From: Crotophaga sulcirostris | Taxonomy: Eukaryota > Chordata > Aves > Cuculiformes > Crotophagidae | Direction of reading: 5' to 3' | Assembly: GCA_013397455.1 (NCBI GenBank) | Contig: VYZB01000377.1 | Span: 325,449 to 389,448 of the forward strand | DNA: 64,000 nt | In this document: piece after piece, positions 1 to 12,600 of the stretch | Numbering within the stretch: the stretch's first letter is position 1 | How the letters are laid out: every line of letters begins with the position of its first letter | Notes under the pieces: model-generated | What the model saw: the letters and a program-made list of their open reading frames with translations, nothing else | The model's database searches: none | What the model was told of the DNA's origin: nothing | Made by a program: the position numbers and the translations under genes

Positions 1-1204
1 AGTAACATATGGTAAATGCACTCAAGTATTATCATTTTTTAAAACCCAATAGAATATAAAATGTAAATATGATTATTCAGTGTTCAATAATAAGTAATGC
101 ATTTGAGTGTCTATCTTAGTACATGAAAAAGTACAGGTTTTTCAGTTTGAGTCTTCTGTAATATTGAGGGTATTTTCTTTTAAGTCCTGGCCTTATAATT
201 ATTACAGTTATCAAACTAATTAGGAAGTACAGTGAAACTGTTTATATTTATATATAACGAACAGAACTCAAATACAGTGAAAATTTGGAGGACAAGAAAA
301 ATGTCTACATACTTTTCATACCTTGCTTTGTGGAAATTTCCATTCCAAATCTATCTTGGGCAGGTATGTGCTGTAAAAAATTCTGTCTGAAAAGTAACAT
401 CTTTCTGTGAGGGCATTATTTTTTATCAGCTGGCTTAACTGTGCAGTTGTTACTTTGGTAATGTTTTAAGAAACAGGGCAGTTCACAAAAATGCTGAGCA
501 TTCTTCAATGCTGACATTTGCTAAGTGTGTTTTCCTCTTTACGGACAAAGAAAACATTCTTTTTTTTTTAACAGCACCAACTGCACTATGGAAATGAGGT
601 GCTGGGTGATTTTTTTCAGCAAAATTTCTAAAATTTGAGTATGTTTTCTTTGAAATTAGAAATATTAGTTAAGAAATGTTGAAAAGATTTGCTGTTTTAA
701 GTAAAGCCCACATCCATGACAAGGCTTTTATTGGAACACAGAAGATGCACACAGGACAGACACTGTCAGTTTTTGCAGCGACAGGAACATGGGGTGTTTA
801 ACACTGTCCATGCTCTTCCTCTGTTGAGAGCAAATGATAAGAAACCATGAGTAGTTTTATTAGTAGAGGCAGAGGCTGTATGGAAGTATCCTGGCAACCT
901 TGATTTTTAAGAGGAATCCTGTTATGCCTTGGTTAGAGTTTTGTTTAAAATGTTGATCTTTTATATTTGACATAGTCCTAGTAATCTACTACGTGGATTT
1001 GCACTACAAGTTAAATACTGTGCTGATTCATAATCTGCCCTGTCATCACTTGGTTTGATTTGCTTCCAGCTCTTGCACTGAGACTCTGTAACCCAGACAT
1101 TTTCTGCAATACTGTTCTCAACATCTGTTTTGGACAGTACTGTGAAGAACAGTTTAGCAGCTACCCAGCATTGAGGACTGTTGCCTCCTTTGTCTCAGCT
1201 CAGT
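1..1204. other. Unassigned AT-rich non-coding sequence
   Basis: I see no gene, RNA or recognisable repeat here before the CR1 homology begins near 1205. An open frame starting at 1060 crosses the boundary. Only its last part (from about the residues LWVRIKGK onward) reads as CR1 endonuclease-region protein, so the upstream half is read-through from flanking sequence. Confidence 0.5.
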
Positions 1205-3735
1205 GTTTATGGGTAAGAATCAAGGGAAAGACTAATAAGACAAATATCATGGTGGGAATCTGTAACATCCAATCAGGATGAAGAGGCAAATGAATTATTC
1301 TATAAGCAGCTGGGAGAAACCTCATGAACACTAGTCCTGGTCCTCCTAGGGGACTTCAATCTACCAGATTTCTGCAGTAAAGACAATATAGTGAATAGAA
1401 AACAGTCTAGGAGTTTCCTTGAGTGTGTGGCAGATAAATACCTTACGCAGCTGGTGAGCGAGCCAATAAGGGAAGGCACCCGGATGGACCTGTTGTTTAT
1501 CAACAGAGAAGGACTTGTGAATGATGTGATGGCTGGAGGCCATCGTGGGTGCAGTGATCATGAAATGATAGAGTTTTCAATTCTTAGAGAAGTGAAGAGG
1601 AGAGTCAGCAGAACTGCCACCTTAGGCTTTCCAATGGTGGACTTTGGCCTTTGAACTTTAGCAGACTGATTGACAAGAGTCTCATAGGAGGCAGTCATGA
1701 AGGGCAAAGGAGTCCAGGAAGGCTAGATTTTCTTCAAGGAGGAGGTCTTAAAGCGCAAGAGTAGGCTGTTCCCATGTGCTGAAAGGCAAACCAGTGGAAA
1801 GGAAGACTGGCCTGGCTGGACAGTGAGTTCTGGCAGGAACTCAAAATAAAAAGGAGAGGTTATGGCTTTTGGAAGAACGGACAGGCAACCTAGGAGAACT
1901 ACCAAAACGTGAGAGAGGATATTAGAAGGGCCAAAGCCCAACGAGAAATTAATTTGGCTACTGAGATAAAGGACAATAAAGGTTTCTATAAATATATCAG
2001 CAACAAAAGGAGGGCTAAGGAGAATCTCTAACGTATATTGGATGCAGGGGTAAATCTAATGAAAAAGGATGAGGAAAAGGCTGAACTGCTTAACACTTTC
2101 TCAGTAAGACCTGTTGTTGTCTGAATACCCAGCTCCTGAGCTGGAAGACAGAGACAGAGACCAGAATGGAGTCCCCATAATATAAGAGGAAATAGTTAAC
2201 AAACTGTTGCTCCACCTAGGCATGCACAAGTCTATTGGGCAAATGAGATCCACCCAGGAGTACTAAAGGAACTGGTGGAAGTGCTCACCAAACCACTTTC
2301 AGTCATTTGTCAGCAGTCCTGGCTAACTGGGGAGGTCCCACTTTACTGGAGATTAGCAAACGTGATGCCCGTGTAAAAGAAGGGGTGAATGGAGGATCTG
2401 GGGAACTAAAGGCCTGTTAACCGAACCTCGATACTGAGGGAGGTTATGGATCAGATCATCTTGAGTGACATCATGCAGCATTTACAGGATAACCAGGTGA
2501 TCAGGCCCAGATAGCATGGAGTTATTAAGGGTACTGATTGATTAACCTGTTCTCCTTCCATGATAAGGTGGCCTGCTTAGTAGATAAGGGAAAGCCTGTG
2601 GATGTGTTCTAACTAGACTTTAGCAAAGTCTTTGATATGGTTTCCCACAGGATTCTCCTGGAAAAATTAGATGTTCATGGCTTGGATCGACATACTCTTC
2701 ACTGGGTAAACAACTGGCAGGATGGCCAGGCCCAAATAGCTGTGGTGAATGGAGTTAAATCCAGTTGGTGGCCGGTCACAAGGAGTGATGGGGTACAGCC
2801 AGTTTTGGGGCAAGTCTTATTTAATATCTTTATCAATGATCTTGATGAGGGGATTGCGTGCACCCTGAATAAGTTTGTAGATGACACCAAGTTGTGCAGG
2901 AGTGTTGATCTGCTTGAGGGAAGGAAGGCTCTACAGAGGGATTTGGACAAGCTGGATTGATGAGCCAAGGTCAACTGTATGAGATTCAACAAGGCTATGT
3001 CTTGGGTCCTGCACTTGGGCCACAACAACCCCACATAATGCTACAGGCTTGGGAACAAATAGCTGGAAAGCTGCTGATCAGAAAAGGACCTGGGGTTGCT
3101 GGTTGACAACTAACTGAATATGAGAAAGCAGTGTGCCCAGGTGGCNNNNNNNNNNNNNNNNNNNNNNNNNNNNNNNNNNNNNNNNNNNNNNNNNNNNNNN
3201 NNNNNNNNNNNNNNATTATTATTTATTATTGTTCTGGCTTTTATCAGAAATAGTGTGGCCAGCAGGAGTAGAGAAGTGATTGTCCCCATGTACATAGCAC
3301 TGATGAGGCCACACTTTGACTATTGTATTTAGTTTTGAGCCCCTCACTACAAGAAAGATAATGAGGTGCTGGAGCATGTCCAGAGGAGTGCAATGAAGCT
3401 GGCACTCTACAACCACTGAAAGAAGGTTGTAGTGAGGTGGGTGTTGGTCTTTTTTCCCAAGTATCAAGTGATAGGATGAGGGGAAATGGCCTTAAGTTGC
3501 ATCAGGGGAGTTTTAAACTAGATATTGGGAAATATTACTTCTCGGAAAGGTTTGTGAAGCACTGGGACAGGCTGCCCAGGGAAGTGGTTGAGTCATCATC
3601 CCTGGAGGTATTTAAAAGACAAGTAGACGTGTCACTTAGGGACATGTTTTAATGATGGACCTGGCAGTGTTAGGTTTATGGTTCGACTCAATGATCTTAA
3701 AGACCTTTTCAAATCTAAACAATTATTTGACTCTG
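1205..3735 (+). mobile_element. Degenerate CR1 LINE, 5'-truncated, with endonuclease and reverse transcriptase remnants
   Basis: This is a non-LTR retrotransposon of the CR1 group, the main LINE lineage of birds. ORF1 and the start of ORF2 are missing. Reading along the plus strand with frame changes, the endonuclease half gives GDFN at 1349-1360 and the catalytic-type SDH motif at 1553-1561. The reverse transcriptase half gives [12 protein letters not shown] from 2613, FNIFINDLD near 2822, and the active-site box as FVDD at 2874-2885, where CR1 elements usually have FADD. After the gap, [14 protein letters not shown] and then GNGLKLHQG...[17 protein letters not shown] are typical CR1 C-terminal wording. 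The 3' untranslated end (GACTCAATGATCTTAAAGACC, near 3685) closes the element. It is dead: there is a TAA just before LDFSK (2610-2612), the usual PQGS box is altered, several frameshifts occur, and an internal deletion lies near 3405. I could not find a target-site duplication. The CR1 assignment is secure; the exact subfamily is not. Confidence 0.93.
3146..3214. other. Assembly gap (69 N) inside the CR1
   Basis: A run of 69 Ns interrupts the CR1 reverse transcriptase region. On the right it is followed by an ATTATTATTTATT-type AT repeat that is not part of normal CR1 sequence. The assembly therefore probably failed over a simple repeat inserted in, or expanded within, the element. CR1 wording resumes around 3235. 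Confidence 0.98.
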
Positions 3736-6700
3736 CGCTCTTCAGCATTAGCAGAAGCCAGCAACTGATGTTCAAAATTGGGTCTGTATCCTGAAGTGCA
3801 GCTCAATATAATCAGAGAGATTGGTAGGCAACATTTTTCCTCTAATGCTGAGGCAAGGAAAAACCTGGGGCTGAGAAAGAACTAAAATGGGCACAGAATG
3901 GGGATGGATAAGCAAGAGAAGGGATTCACTATCTGAAATAGAATATATAGAAAAAGATTGGACTTCATGGAGGGAGGATTCACAGATGCAGAAAGTATGC
4001 AGATGAAGATTGAAGATTAGGAAAAAAAACACCCAGAATTCATAATAAATAGGCTGAAAAAGAAGAGCAGAAATCTCAAAGTGCAGAACTTCCTTTAGGT
4101 GATGCCCTAAACCTCATCAGTTGATCAAGAAAAAGCAAAAAGACTTACATCCCTCCAAGAAAAAGAAATGCAGCAGACAAGACAAGTATTTAACTTTCTC
4201 TTAGAAAGCAGGTTGTCTTCTGCAAGACAGAATAGCTAAAAAGAGAAACAGAGAAATGCCTGTTCTGGGTATGTACTTGCCAAGTATATGCCACCTCCTC
4301 AAGAAAACATGAGGAAGGAAAAGGAGAAGTCCTGTTCAGCTACAACTGCATTCAAATTTATAAATGTTTAAGTATTCCTTCAACTTTTCAAGGTTCCATA
4401 TTTAAGCATGCATTTTTTATTAACCCCAGAAATAATTTTGGTTTATATATAGTTTTAATAAGCCTCGGGACTACCTGTCCTAGGCTTATTTGAAGATTTA
4501 TCTACAGAAATCTTTTATGAAGGAAGGAGGGGAGGATTTAATTTACAAATGCCTAAATCCAAAAGTCTGTTCTGGAATTTGGCTTAATTATTGATGTGGA
4601 GTTACACAGGGATTTCCCATACAACCTCCCAGCAGCATCAGATTACCTTGAAGTTACAGGCACCACTGTAATCTGAACAGGTCCCTTGTAAAGAGTAGAA
4701 ATATAGGTCTGGATATGAAAAAAATCTTTAATGCATTACACACTGCCAACCTGGGACCACACTAAAACTGTTCTTAAATGATGCAGGTAGTACCCTTTGC
4801 TACTTCAGATCTGTTCTTACCTATTTCTTCAAGGAAGAGAATCTCACAAGTTTAACTCCAGTGGAAAGAAATAGATTTGCTTGGTAACATAAAATTATAT
4901 ACAACTGGATACTTTCAGGCCGAGGTTGTAGTATATGGGGAAAGTCTTTTAAAGATATTTGGGGCTGTATTTACTTTTAAAGGCTCTAGAAGGATTTCCA
5001 AAAGCGTATGGGGAAGAGTCCTTCGCAGTATTCCTGCAATAGATACTGGCTTCCTTTCTGAGGCTTTAAGTACTAAGTATCTAAAAATCTAGCCTACAGT
5101 TCTTTTATCTCTTTGCTGGGGTCATTCCTATGCCCGTGTGGGAATGCATATACAATTTAAAGGCAATATTCTTGATGATAGTCTCTGGAAATGCTCTGAA
5201 CATGTATGGAAGACAAATCCTCCTGTTCTTTCTAGAGCACTGTTAATAGGGCACTGTGGAAAAGGATTCATTACTGTTACCATTAAAATGAACAGAAACA
5301 TGGACGTTCAAAAATAATACTGAGCCATCATAAAACTTATATTTACCAACTTTCATCCAGCAAAAATTTAGTTTGTTTTATATATTGTGTTTTGTACATA
5401 GGGATCGGTTGAGTCACCTCTGGGGCAAAATTCAGCAGCTGTTTAATAGCAGCAGCAATGCTGCAGGACAGTTTTAGGACATAAAGAGTAAAAGAATAAC
5501 TTATCTAATTGAAACTGTGTGGGGAATTTAAGTAGGCAGAATGTAATTACTCAAGCTGGAATTTGGCCATTCAAATATTGAAGCCTTTAAAGAAATGTTA
5601 ATAACTATTCACAGCCTTAGAAATATATCTTCAAATCACAATTTTAATAAGAATAAAAAAAGGGAAAAATACATTTAGGAGCTTATGTTAGGGAAATATT
5701 GTATTAACTGTAGAGGACAAAAATGAAGGTAAATATTTAAATGCATCTGCTATCATGGGATAAGACTTTGATGTATCAATCCCATCTCTACTAAAACCTC
5801 CTACTATAAAAATAAAACTCCCACATTGAAGTATGTTTTTGTTTTGCTTTTGCTATGATAAATAGCTATAACAAAAAAAGGAAATTTGGCATAAACTGTG
5901 GATAATAAAAGATGCGATTTAAGAAAATAACTTAAGGCAGTGGTTTTCATTACAAAAAGGTACAAATGATGGAGCAGAGCAGCAATTTGTTTTACATAGA
6001 TACTTAAAAAATGTTGTCTTTTTGATAGATGGCTTGTATACTTGGTATCCCGTTGTATTAGTGATTGCTAGCTAGCATGGTTATTCCTGAAGATCAAAAA
6101 TAATTGACAGAATTAAAAAGATAGCCTATAATTATATCAAAAGATAATTGCAGTCTCTATTAGGTAGAACTAATTCACACTGATAATTTCTAGGCAACCT
6201 AGTCTTCTTCAAATTTTCGCTCTGAAAGTTTATATAGCAAAATTTATGTACACTATCAGGATATTGACAGTGATTAGAATTTTACCTAACCTCTTATTAA
6301 CTCTATTTCATTAAAAAAAAAAAAGATGCTTAGCTGAAGTTTAGCCAGCTTGCAAAAGAATCTACAAGCTGCTATAAAGGTCTCCACTGGCAATATTACA
6401 CTAACAGTATACACTGGCAATGGTTATATTTAGTGTTAGTGAGTGTATTGCCTATTGTTATCAATCTTGTCACTGATGGTGCCGAGCAAGGTAAATTTGT
6501 GAAATCCTCCTAGAAATGCAAGGTTATGCATACTAATGCAGTGCATTCCTGTGCAATAGCTACTAGTTTGGCTTGAAAGAATCAGAGCTCTGTTAGTGCA
6601 GTACTTTGTCTCAGCTTATTACGGCTGAGTAGATGAGCTTTACTGTCTTTGGTTTGGTCACAATAGGTTTAGAGATTGCTGCCTGATGCTCCAAAACACA

Positions 6701-6906
6701 CTATAGAGAGGCATCAGATTTATCTGAGGCTTAGATACAATTAAAAAACAGTAACAACAAAAATCACAAAAGGAAACCTACAGTGCAGAGGGATAGTAAA
6801 GCATTTCTGTTTGAGATTCGAAACAGTCAGCATACTGAGTAAGGTTGATTGCAGGATATAAAACTAAAATGCTTTTTACGCATTAGCTGAGCAGTTAAAG
6901 ACCAGA
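3736..6906. other. Unassigned non-coding sequence
   Basis: This stretch is AT-rich with only short, unconvincing open frames, such as 71 codons at 4877-5092 that show no domain. I recognised no repeats, RNA genes or splice-bounded exons. Confidence 0.4.
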
Positions 6907-7074
6907 ATGTTGTTCTCTCCTCGTAACAAAGATTTCAAATCTCATATTTCCAGGATCTGCCCAAGGTTAGTCTGTCTACCTGTTCCGGTTGAGACTCGGA
7001 CTACTTACTGTACCAGATTTGTGGAGGCCGGAGAGAAGGGCAGCCTTGTATTTGACATTGTGGTAATGCGGTGA
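6907..7074 (+). other. Candidate small ORF or coding exon, unidentified
   Basis: A 55-codon frame runs from ATG at 6907 to TGA at 7072. It starts MLFSPRNKDF and ends VFDIVVMR. Inside it, a plausible 3' splice site (a pyrimidine-rich run ending in CAG at 6951-6953) and a consensus-like 5' splice site (GCG|GTGAGT, donor at 7071) bound a segment of 117 nt, exactly 39 codons. It begins one base before a codon and ends two bases into one, so it would be a symmetric exon. The sequence is locally GC-richer than its surroundings. I do not recognise the protein, and I see no transmembrane segment or known motif. A frame of this length can occur by chance, so this is a candidate only. Confidence 0.2.
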
Positions 7075-9594
7075 GTCTGGGTTTGTCACCTAGGCCTAAC
7101 TGTCCTTGCCATCCTTCTGCCTGGTCAAAGCGTCATGCATTCCTCTACATGATCATGCCTACACTGGTTTTCAGTCTGAAATGAAAATAAGTGAGAGAGG
7201 AAACAGTCAGGGCAGTAAGCAAAATAAGGAAGGTTAAATGTCAGTACGTTTTTCAGCCTCATACCTCACAGTTGTCATCAGATTGCAATTAAGTATCTTT
7301 CCAAATTCATCTGTGTGTCCTTCTGTGTGCCTCCCACATTTCCCAACAACTTTTGATCATTTCTGCATGGTTCATTGCAACCATATTCCGGGAAGGTAGA
7401 GATCTCGGGAATGGTTAGAAGGGTTTGAGTTTTGCAGCCACAGACAACCTACAGAGGGAAACTGCACACGATCTTGCATAAATGCGGTCCTGGACAACAC
7501 AGAATCCTCCCTGGAATCCTTCTAATAAACACCTTTATGCAGGAAAATATTTAATGGAGATTTAATTTTCTCTCACACTAAACAACAACAGAAAACCACA
7601 ACCAAAACATGGGAAAAATCACTTTCCTTAGTTCTATTGCTCATGGAACTGCTTTTTTTTTTTTTTTTCTTAATATGGCTTAATCATCCATAATTGTTGT
7701 AACAAGCCTCCCAAAAGGTAATAATGATATGCTATGACAAATTTTATACATTATGATACATGTCCTTTAGGCTTTATGAAGGATCCTTGTGATGGGTTTG
7801 ACAAGCTTCCCTGAGGCAACTGAGGCTCCTTTACATAGTTCATTAGCTGAAAAGAGAAATGGGCTTCACAGTGCTTTAAAAAGATTAATATTTTTTCAGT
7901 TCGCTATTCACAGGGAAAAGTGTATGTAGAACAATCCAGGGCCAAATTTGGCTTTAATCACAAAATATGTATTTTGGGGGAAAAAATAGAAAGATTTATA
8001 GCTGGCTGCATAGATTGATAGTTGACTCATGATAACAGAACGTGGCTCAAAAAGACAACTGCTGTCCTTAATTTTAAGACAGAAGAAGTTTGTCCTCTTT
8101 GTGCCAGACGCTAACTCCACACTTTCTTCTCCAAGATCAGTTTGCAACATTTATATCAGAGAACATTTCTAATAAGCTAAGAGCATTTATAATAGGATAA
8201 CCTAGGACAGGATAATGAGTGTTTCTTAGTCACTCAGGGAGAAAGAAGTGCAAAAATCTGACTCTCATCTTGAGCTATACTGCCTTGTCTACAGTTCAGT
8301 TATTAGTAAAGGCCTGTACCTTAACATATTAGCATAACCTTTCCTTGCATTGTAGGTCAGAGCAAACTCCCATTTAAAATCTCCCTCATTTGTCAAGACA
8401 ATTTGTCTTTTGTCATCATCCAGAAGGTAGTTGCTCCTATTGCCGTATCTCTACTATTTTTGCTGGAAACAGATTATGGGAGCAACATCCATGGTCTCCC
8501 ACATAATTACTCCACCTCTGCCTTGCTACCAAACTTGATTTTTAATGTGTGTCATTTAAATTTTAATCTATTCTTATTCCTTCCCTTCGGTTACTCTTCT
8601 GTTTTATTTTGTTAAAGATTTATAATAACGTAAAAAAATTTAAAACTTTGAAACCTTAGAAGATAAATTATTATTCTGAGAGCTACACCCAATTTATATA
8701 GCTTATATTATTTATTATATTTAAAACATTAATGAACTGCATTTGTTACCATATGCATGATTAGTTATTGCCGATAAAATCAGGACATACAGTCATAACA
8801 AATCTGTCAGGGGACATCTGTAAAGCTGGTCACACCAAAGATTTTTTATCTCTGTCTCTACCAATATAGCTAAGTCAAGCCTCGTTAAGAAAATGAATAC
8901 ATGCTGCTTATAACACAGCCTTATAACATAGGCTTTTGCATTTGGTGGGGCTATCATTCACCACCATTCAGATTATATAATACTACATAAATAAGAGTGC
9001 TAATAGTTTATAGAGATACCTGTCTTTAGTTACAAGTATTTGCATTTCAACCAAGTTTTCTATCAAAATAAAACTTTTAGTAGCCTGCTAAAGATCAGTG
9101 GCTAGAATAAAAAGAGTCCTGATGCTTATTTTTTCCCAATGGCAGTTTCACATGAGTTAGTTTTAAGAACTGATACAGCTAAAAATTTCTCCCTATTCAG
9201 TATTTGAAAGTGTCTACATACTGTTTGTTTCAGTCCCAAATGTAACATTCTTTTCAGCACATCTGTACTACCATCTACTGGAAAGGTGAGTAACTATGTA
9301 TCAGCAATCACTGTTTCCATCTGCTACTGAACCAAGACTAAAAATAAATTTAAAAAAAAATATATATGAAGCTTACATTTCTCCCACAAAAACTGCATCT
9401 TCATGTGCACTTTAAGTTGTACGGACACTAGAAATCTGTCATTGATAATCTTTTTCAGAGATCAGGTTGAACTAAGGCTGGATAGTTTTCATGAGGATAT
9501 ATTTCAGCCAAAAGTGATATATTATCATTTTCTTGTGATAAGGTATTGCACATCAATTGTTCTCTTTCAGCTTCTGAGATAGAGAGAGGACAGC
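7075..9594. other. Unassigned non-coding sequence with a poly-T tract
   Basis: No gene or recognisable repeat was found. A 16-base T run lies at 7653-7668. Minus-strand and plus-strand frames of 70-80 codons (7908-8150, 8403-8615) show low-complexity hydrophobic or AT-driven composition and no domain. Confidence 0.4.
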
Positions 9595-9614
9595 GAGAGA
9601 GAGAGAGAGAGAGA
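9595..9614. repeat. (GA)10 microsatellite
   Basis: This is a perfect GA dinucleotide run of about 20 bases, with an interrupted GAGAGAGG run just upstream. The length makes it likely to be polymorphic. Confidence 0.9.
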
Positions 9615-12600
9615 ATGCGTGCAATTACAGTTTTCAGGCAAATAAGGGAGTCGAAAATTCATCAGAGCACAGCAGAGACAGGTACAGTGCATGATATTAT
9701 ATATATTTCTGGACTCTAGATCTTGGTTATGTTTTCTCATGATTCTGTTATGCTATTCTAGCATATCTTGAAACAGTTCTGCTAAGTCCAGTGAATTGTA
9801 TTCTTGTTTAGCAAGGTGAAGAAACATCTTCTGAAGTGAGATTAGATTACTCTTTTTTATATATACATAACAGTCTGCATTCTTCACTAACCAGTTGTGC
9901 ATGCACAGACACAAAAATGCAAACACAATAGGAGTTTTGCAAATAGTACAGCTGGTTGCCATCAAGGGAATATGAAAGCCATCTCCAGCTGCTTTGCATG
10001 TTATCAGCCTCCTAGACAATTACATCCTTTCTGCACTTGACCACACACACAGAGTTACCTGCTTCTATGCAATTAAATAATATTTGATACTAATGACAGA
10101 CTTTTATTCTTCAAAAACATGCACAGGCAGGCACAGGGAGCGATGTGCGGGAGTGTAAGATGAATGTACATAAATGAAAAGCAGAGGATGGCAGCAGTGT
10201 TATTAGTTTCTGGATATGAGGAAATGGCTGTTCTCTGCACATCTATTTAAAATTGTATTTAGAATACTGCATAGGAATTATTTTAAAAAAGGTCATTGTG
10301 TTGTTCTTAGGCACATCAAGGACAGCTAAAATAATCATCATTTGTTCAAAACACATTTAGATGAGGAATGATTAAGAATGTATACTGTTATTAATACACA
10401 TTATTTCAGCACATGTAAAGCAATGAAGTATTGCAAGGAAAACTTAAAAAATATGTTTGACACATTAGGATAAACCTGTAACAACTGGGACATAGTTTAC
10501 CTTTGTCCTTTTCTGTCTACCAGTGAATGGAAGAATGAGTCCTGCCTTTCATTAGGAAGCCATGTAAGACCCATTGTACCTCATCAGAAATCAGTCTAAC
10601 AGCTCATTTTGTCTCTCTAAAAGCAGTGATAACTTATTTCCAATAACACAGCATGCAGCCCTTCTGAGAGGACGTACAGTGAATGCTTTCCACAAAGGTA
10701 CCTTCTTGACATCAGGACAGACAGTGAATAATCTCCCTCAGTTTCCAAAAAAAATAAAAATCTATATAGATATATAAAGAGAGAGAGAAGGGGAAAATGA
10801 AACAAGCCAACCAAATGCACTCCTATCTTTCACACATTTTGAATAATACTTGCTGGATTTTCACCTATTCTGCAGTGTCCTACCACACAGGGAGAGCACA
10901 ACACTTCAAAGTGATTAACACACTTTACTGTTTCATAACCTTCCTTCAGCTTTAAATGCCATGTTTTCATGGTTCTGTTCAGAATTCATAGTACAAGTTC
11001 CTTCTGTCCTAAATCTAAGACCCAAAAACTTTCTCTGATTCTAAAGAAAACACAGATGGTCATTCTGTCTTGTTCCTCCTTTTTACTTTCTTAGCTGTGA
11101 CATTTACCCCACCTTGTCTTGAATTTGTCCTTCATGCTTTCTCCAAACTGGATTTTACCTTTCTCACTTCAGCAGTTACTTTCAAATACAGTTTTATGTT
11201 CTCTTCTCCTTTAGAGTGTACTTAAAATTAACTTCTTTGTAATTTTTAATCCTGTAAGCTGTTGGGTTTTTTTTTTCCAAATCACCTTGCTTGATTGGCT
11301 TTCTTTGTTCCCATGCTAGTTGTTCATCTTAGAGAATGTTGTAATGTAATCTTTACTTGCACTTGCTAAAATTCCGCCTTTACCTTTCACTAGTTTCTGT
11401 AATAAATATCCTATATTCCCTAAGGTTGCAGATACCAAATTTACTGCCAACAGTATTCACAGATGTAATACTGTTCCAACTGATAAATATCTGTGATACT
11501 GTCATTTTTCTTTGACAGTATTATCTGTGGAGGATATGACTTAAAAGTGTGAATTTTTTTCCTGATGTAATCTATAAAAATGATATCTCTTTCAAATACT
11601 TCCTCAAGACTCAAATCTGCCCTCAGGCCTACAAAATTCTAGCTGTTAATCATGTTAAGGGAAGTGATGGGTTGTAACAATAATTGCCTTCCTTTTCTTA
11701 TTTCTTTTTCCTAATTAAACTCTCCATTATCCTCTCTCTAACTTCATGGGAAAAAAAAAATCCCAACAACATATAATTAATAGTTTTATTTGTTCTTTGC
11801 TTTCTTTATTTACTTCAACATTGTAGCTGTATTTCTTACCTATCCTTCTATTGCACCTTTTAAGACTATAATCCTGGTGGAGGCCAAGGTTTGTTTTCTC
11901 CTTGCTTCTTTGTACTGCCAGCACAACCATACTCTGAACCTGAGAAAGGCTGTTGAATACTGCTATCAAATAAAGGAAACATCTTTTCACTAGCTCACTG
12001 CTGTCAATTAGGCTAAAACCTATTCTACTTTTCTGCTTTTTTTAATGTTATGATAGAGGAAGAGAAAGGAAGTGGAAGCACCTGTCAGTTCTATTTCAGG
12101 CTAAAATACATGTCTCGTCATACTTAGGCTGGTTTTATCTGTTTAATCTGGATCATTTGACAAGACAAATTGTTTGGCTGATCTGCACAAGGGTTTGTAG
12201 AGGAATGAACTGAACTGCTGTCTGAGAACGGGATTAATTTATCTGAGAAATTCCAATATATATGTAAATTTCAACATACTCATTTCCACCATGTAAATGG
12301 AAACATGAACATAGAAACATGCAGTTTCCATTCTTCTGACAGTAATTTTGGGCTGTCGTTCAATCTGTTCACAGATTTCTGATACTAACTTCCAGACTAA
12401 TATATCAGATATAGGTTTGGTCTATATGGGAATGTATTATTGTAGCAATGCAATTATCAATAGAGTCTATCATATTCGGAACATTTCTTACTTCAAGTAT
12501 AGGTATAAAGTACACCACCACCACAACCAGCATGTTCCATTCACAAAACAACAAAACAAAACAAAAACCAAATAAAAAAACCTACAACACCACGAATACC

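Noticed and set aside
2637..2960. 107-codon RT ORF as a functional gene
   Set aside because: It is a fragment of the dead CR1, with a stop just upstream at 2610-2612, an altered PQGS region and a frameshifted continuation.
2699..3034. 111-codon minus-strand ORF
   Set aside because: It is the antisense shadow of the CR1 reverse transcriptase coding sequence on the plus strand.
3120..3332. Plus- and minus-strand ORFs spanning the N gap
   Set aside because: They translate unknown bases as X and join unrelated frames.
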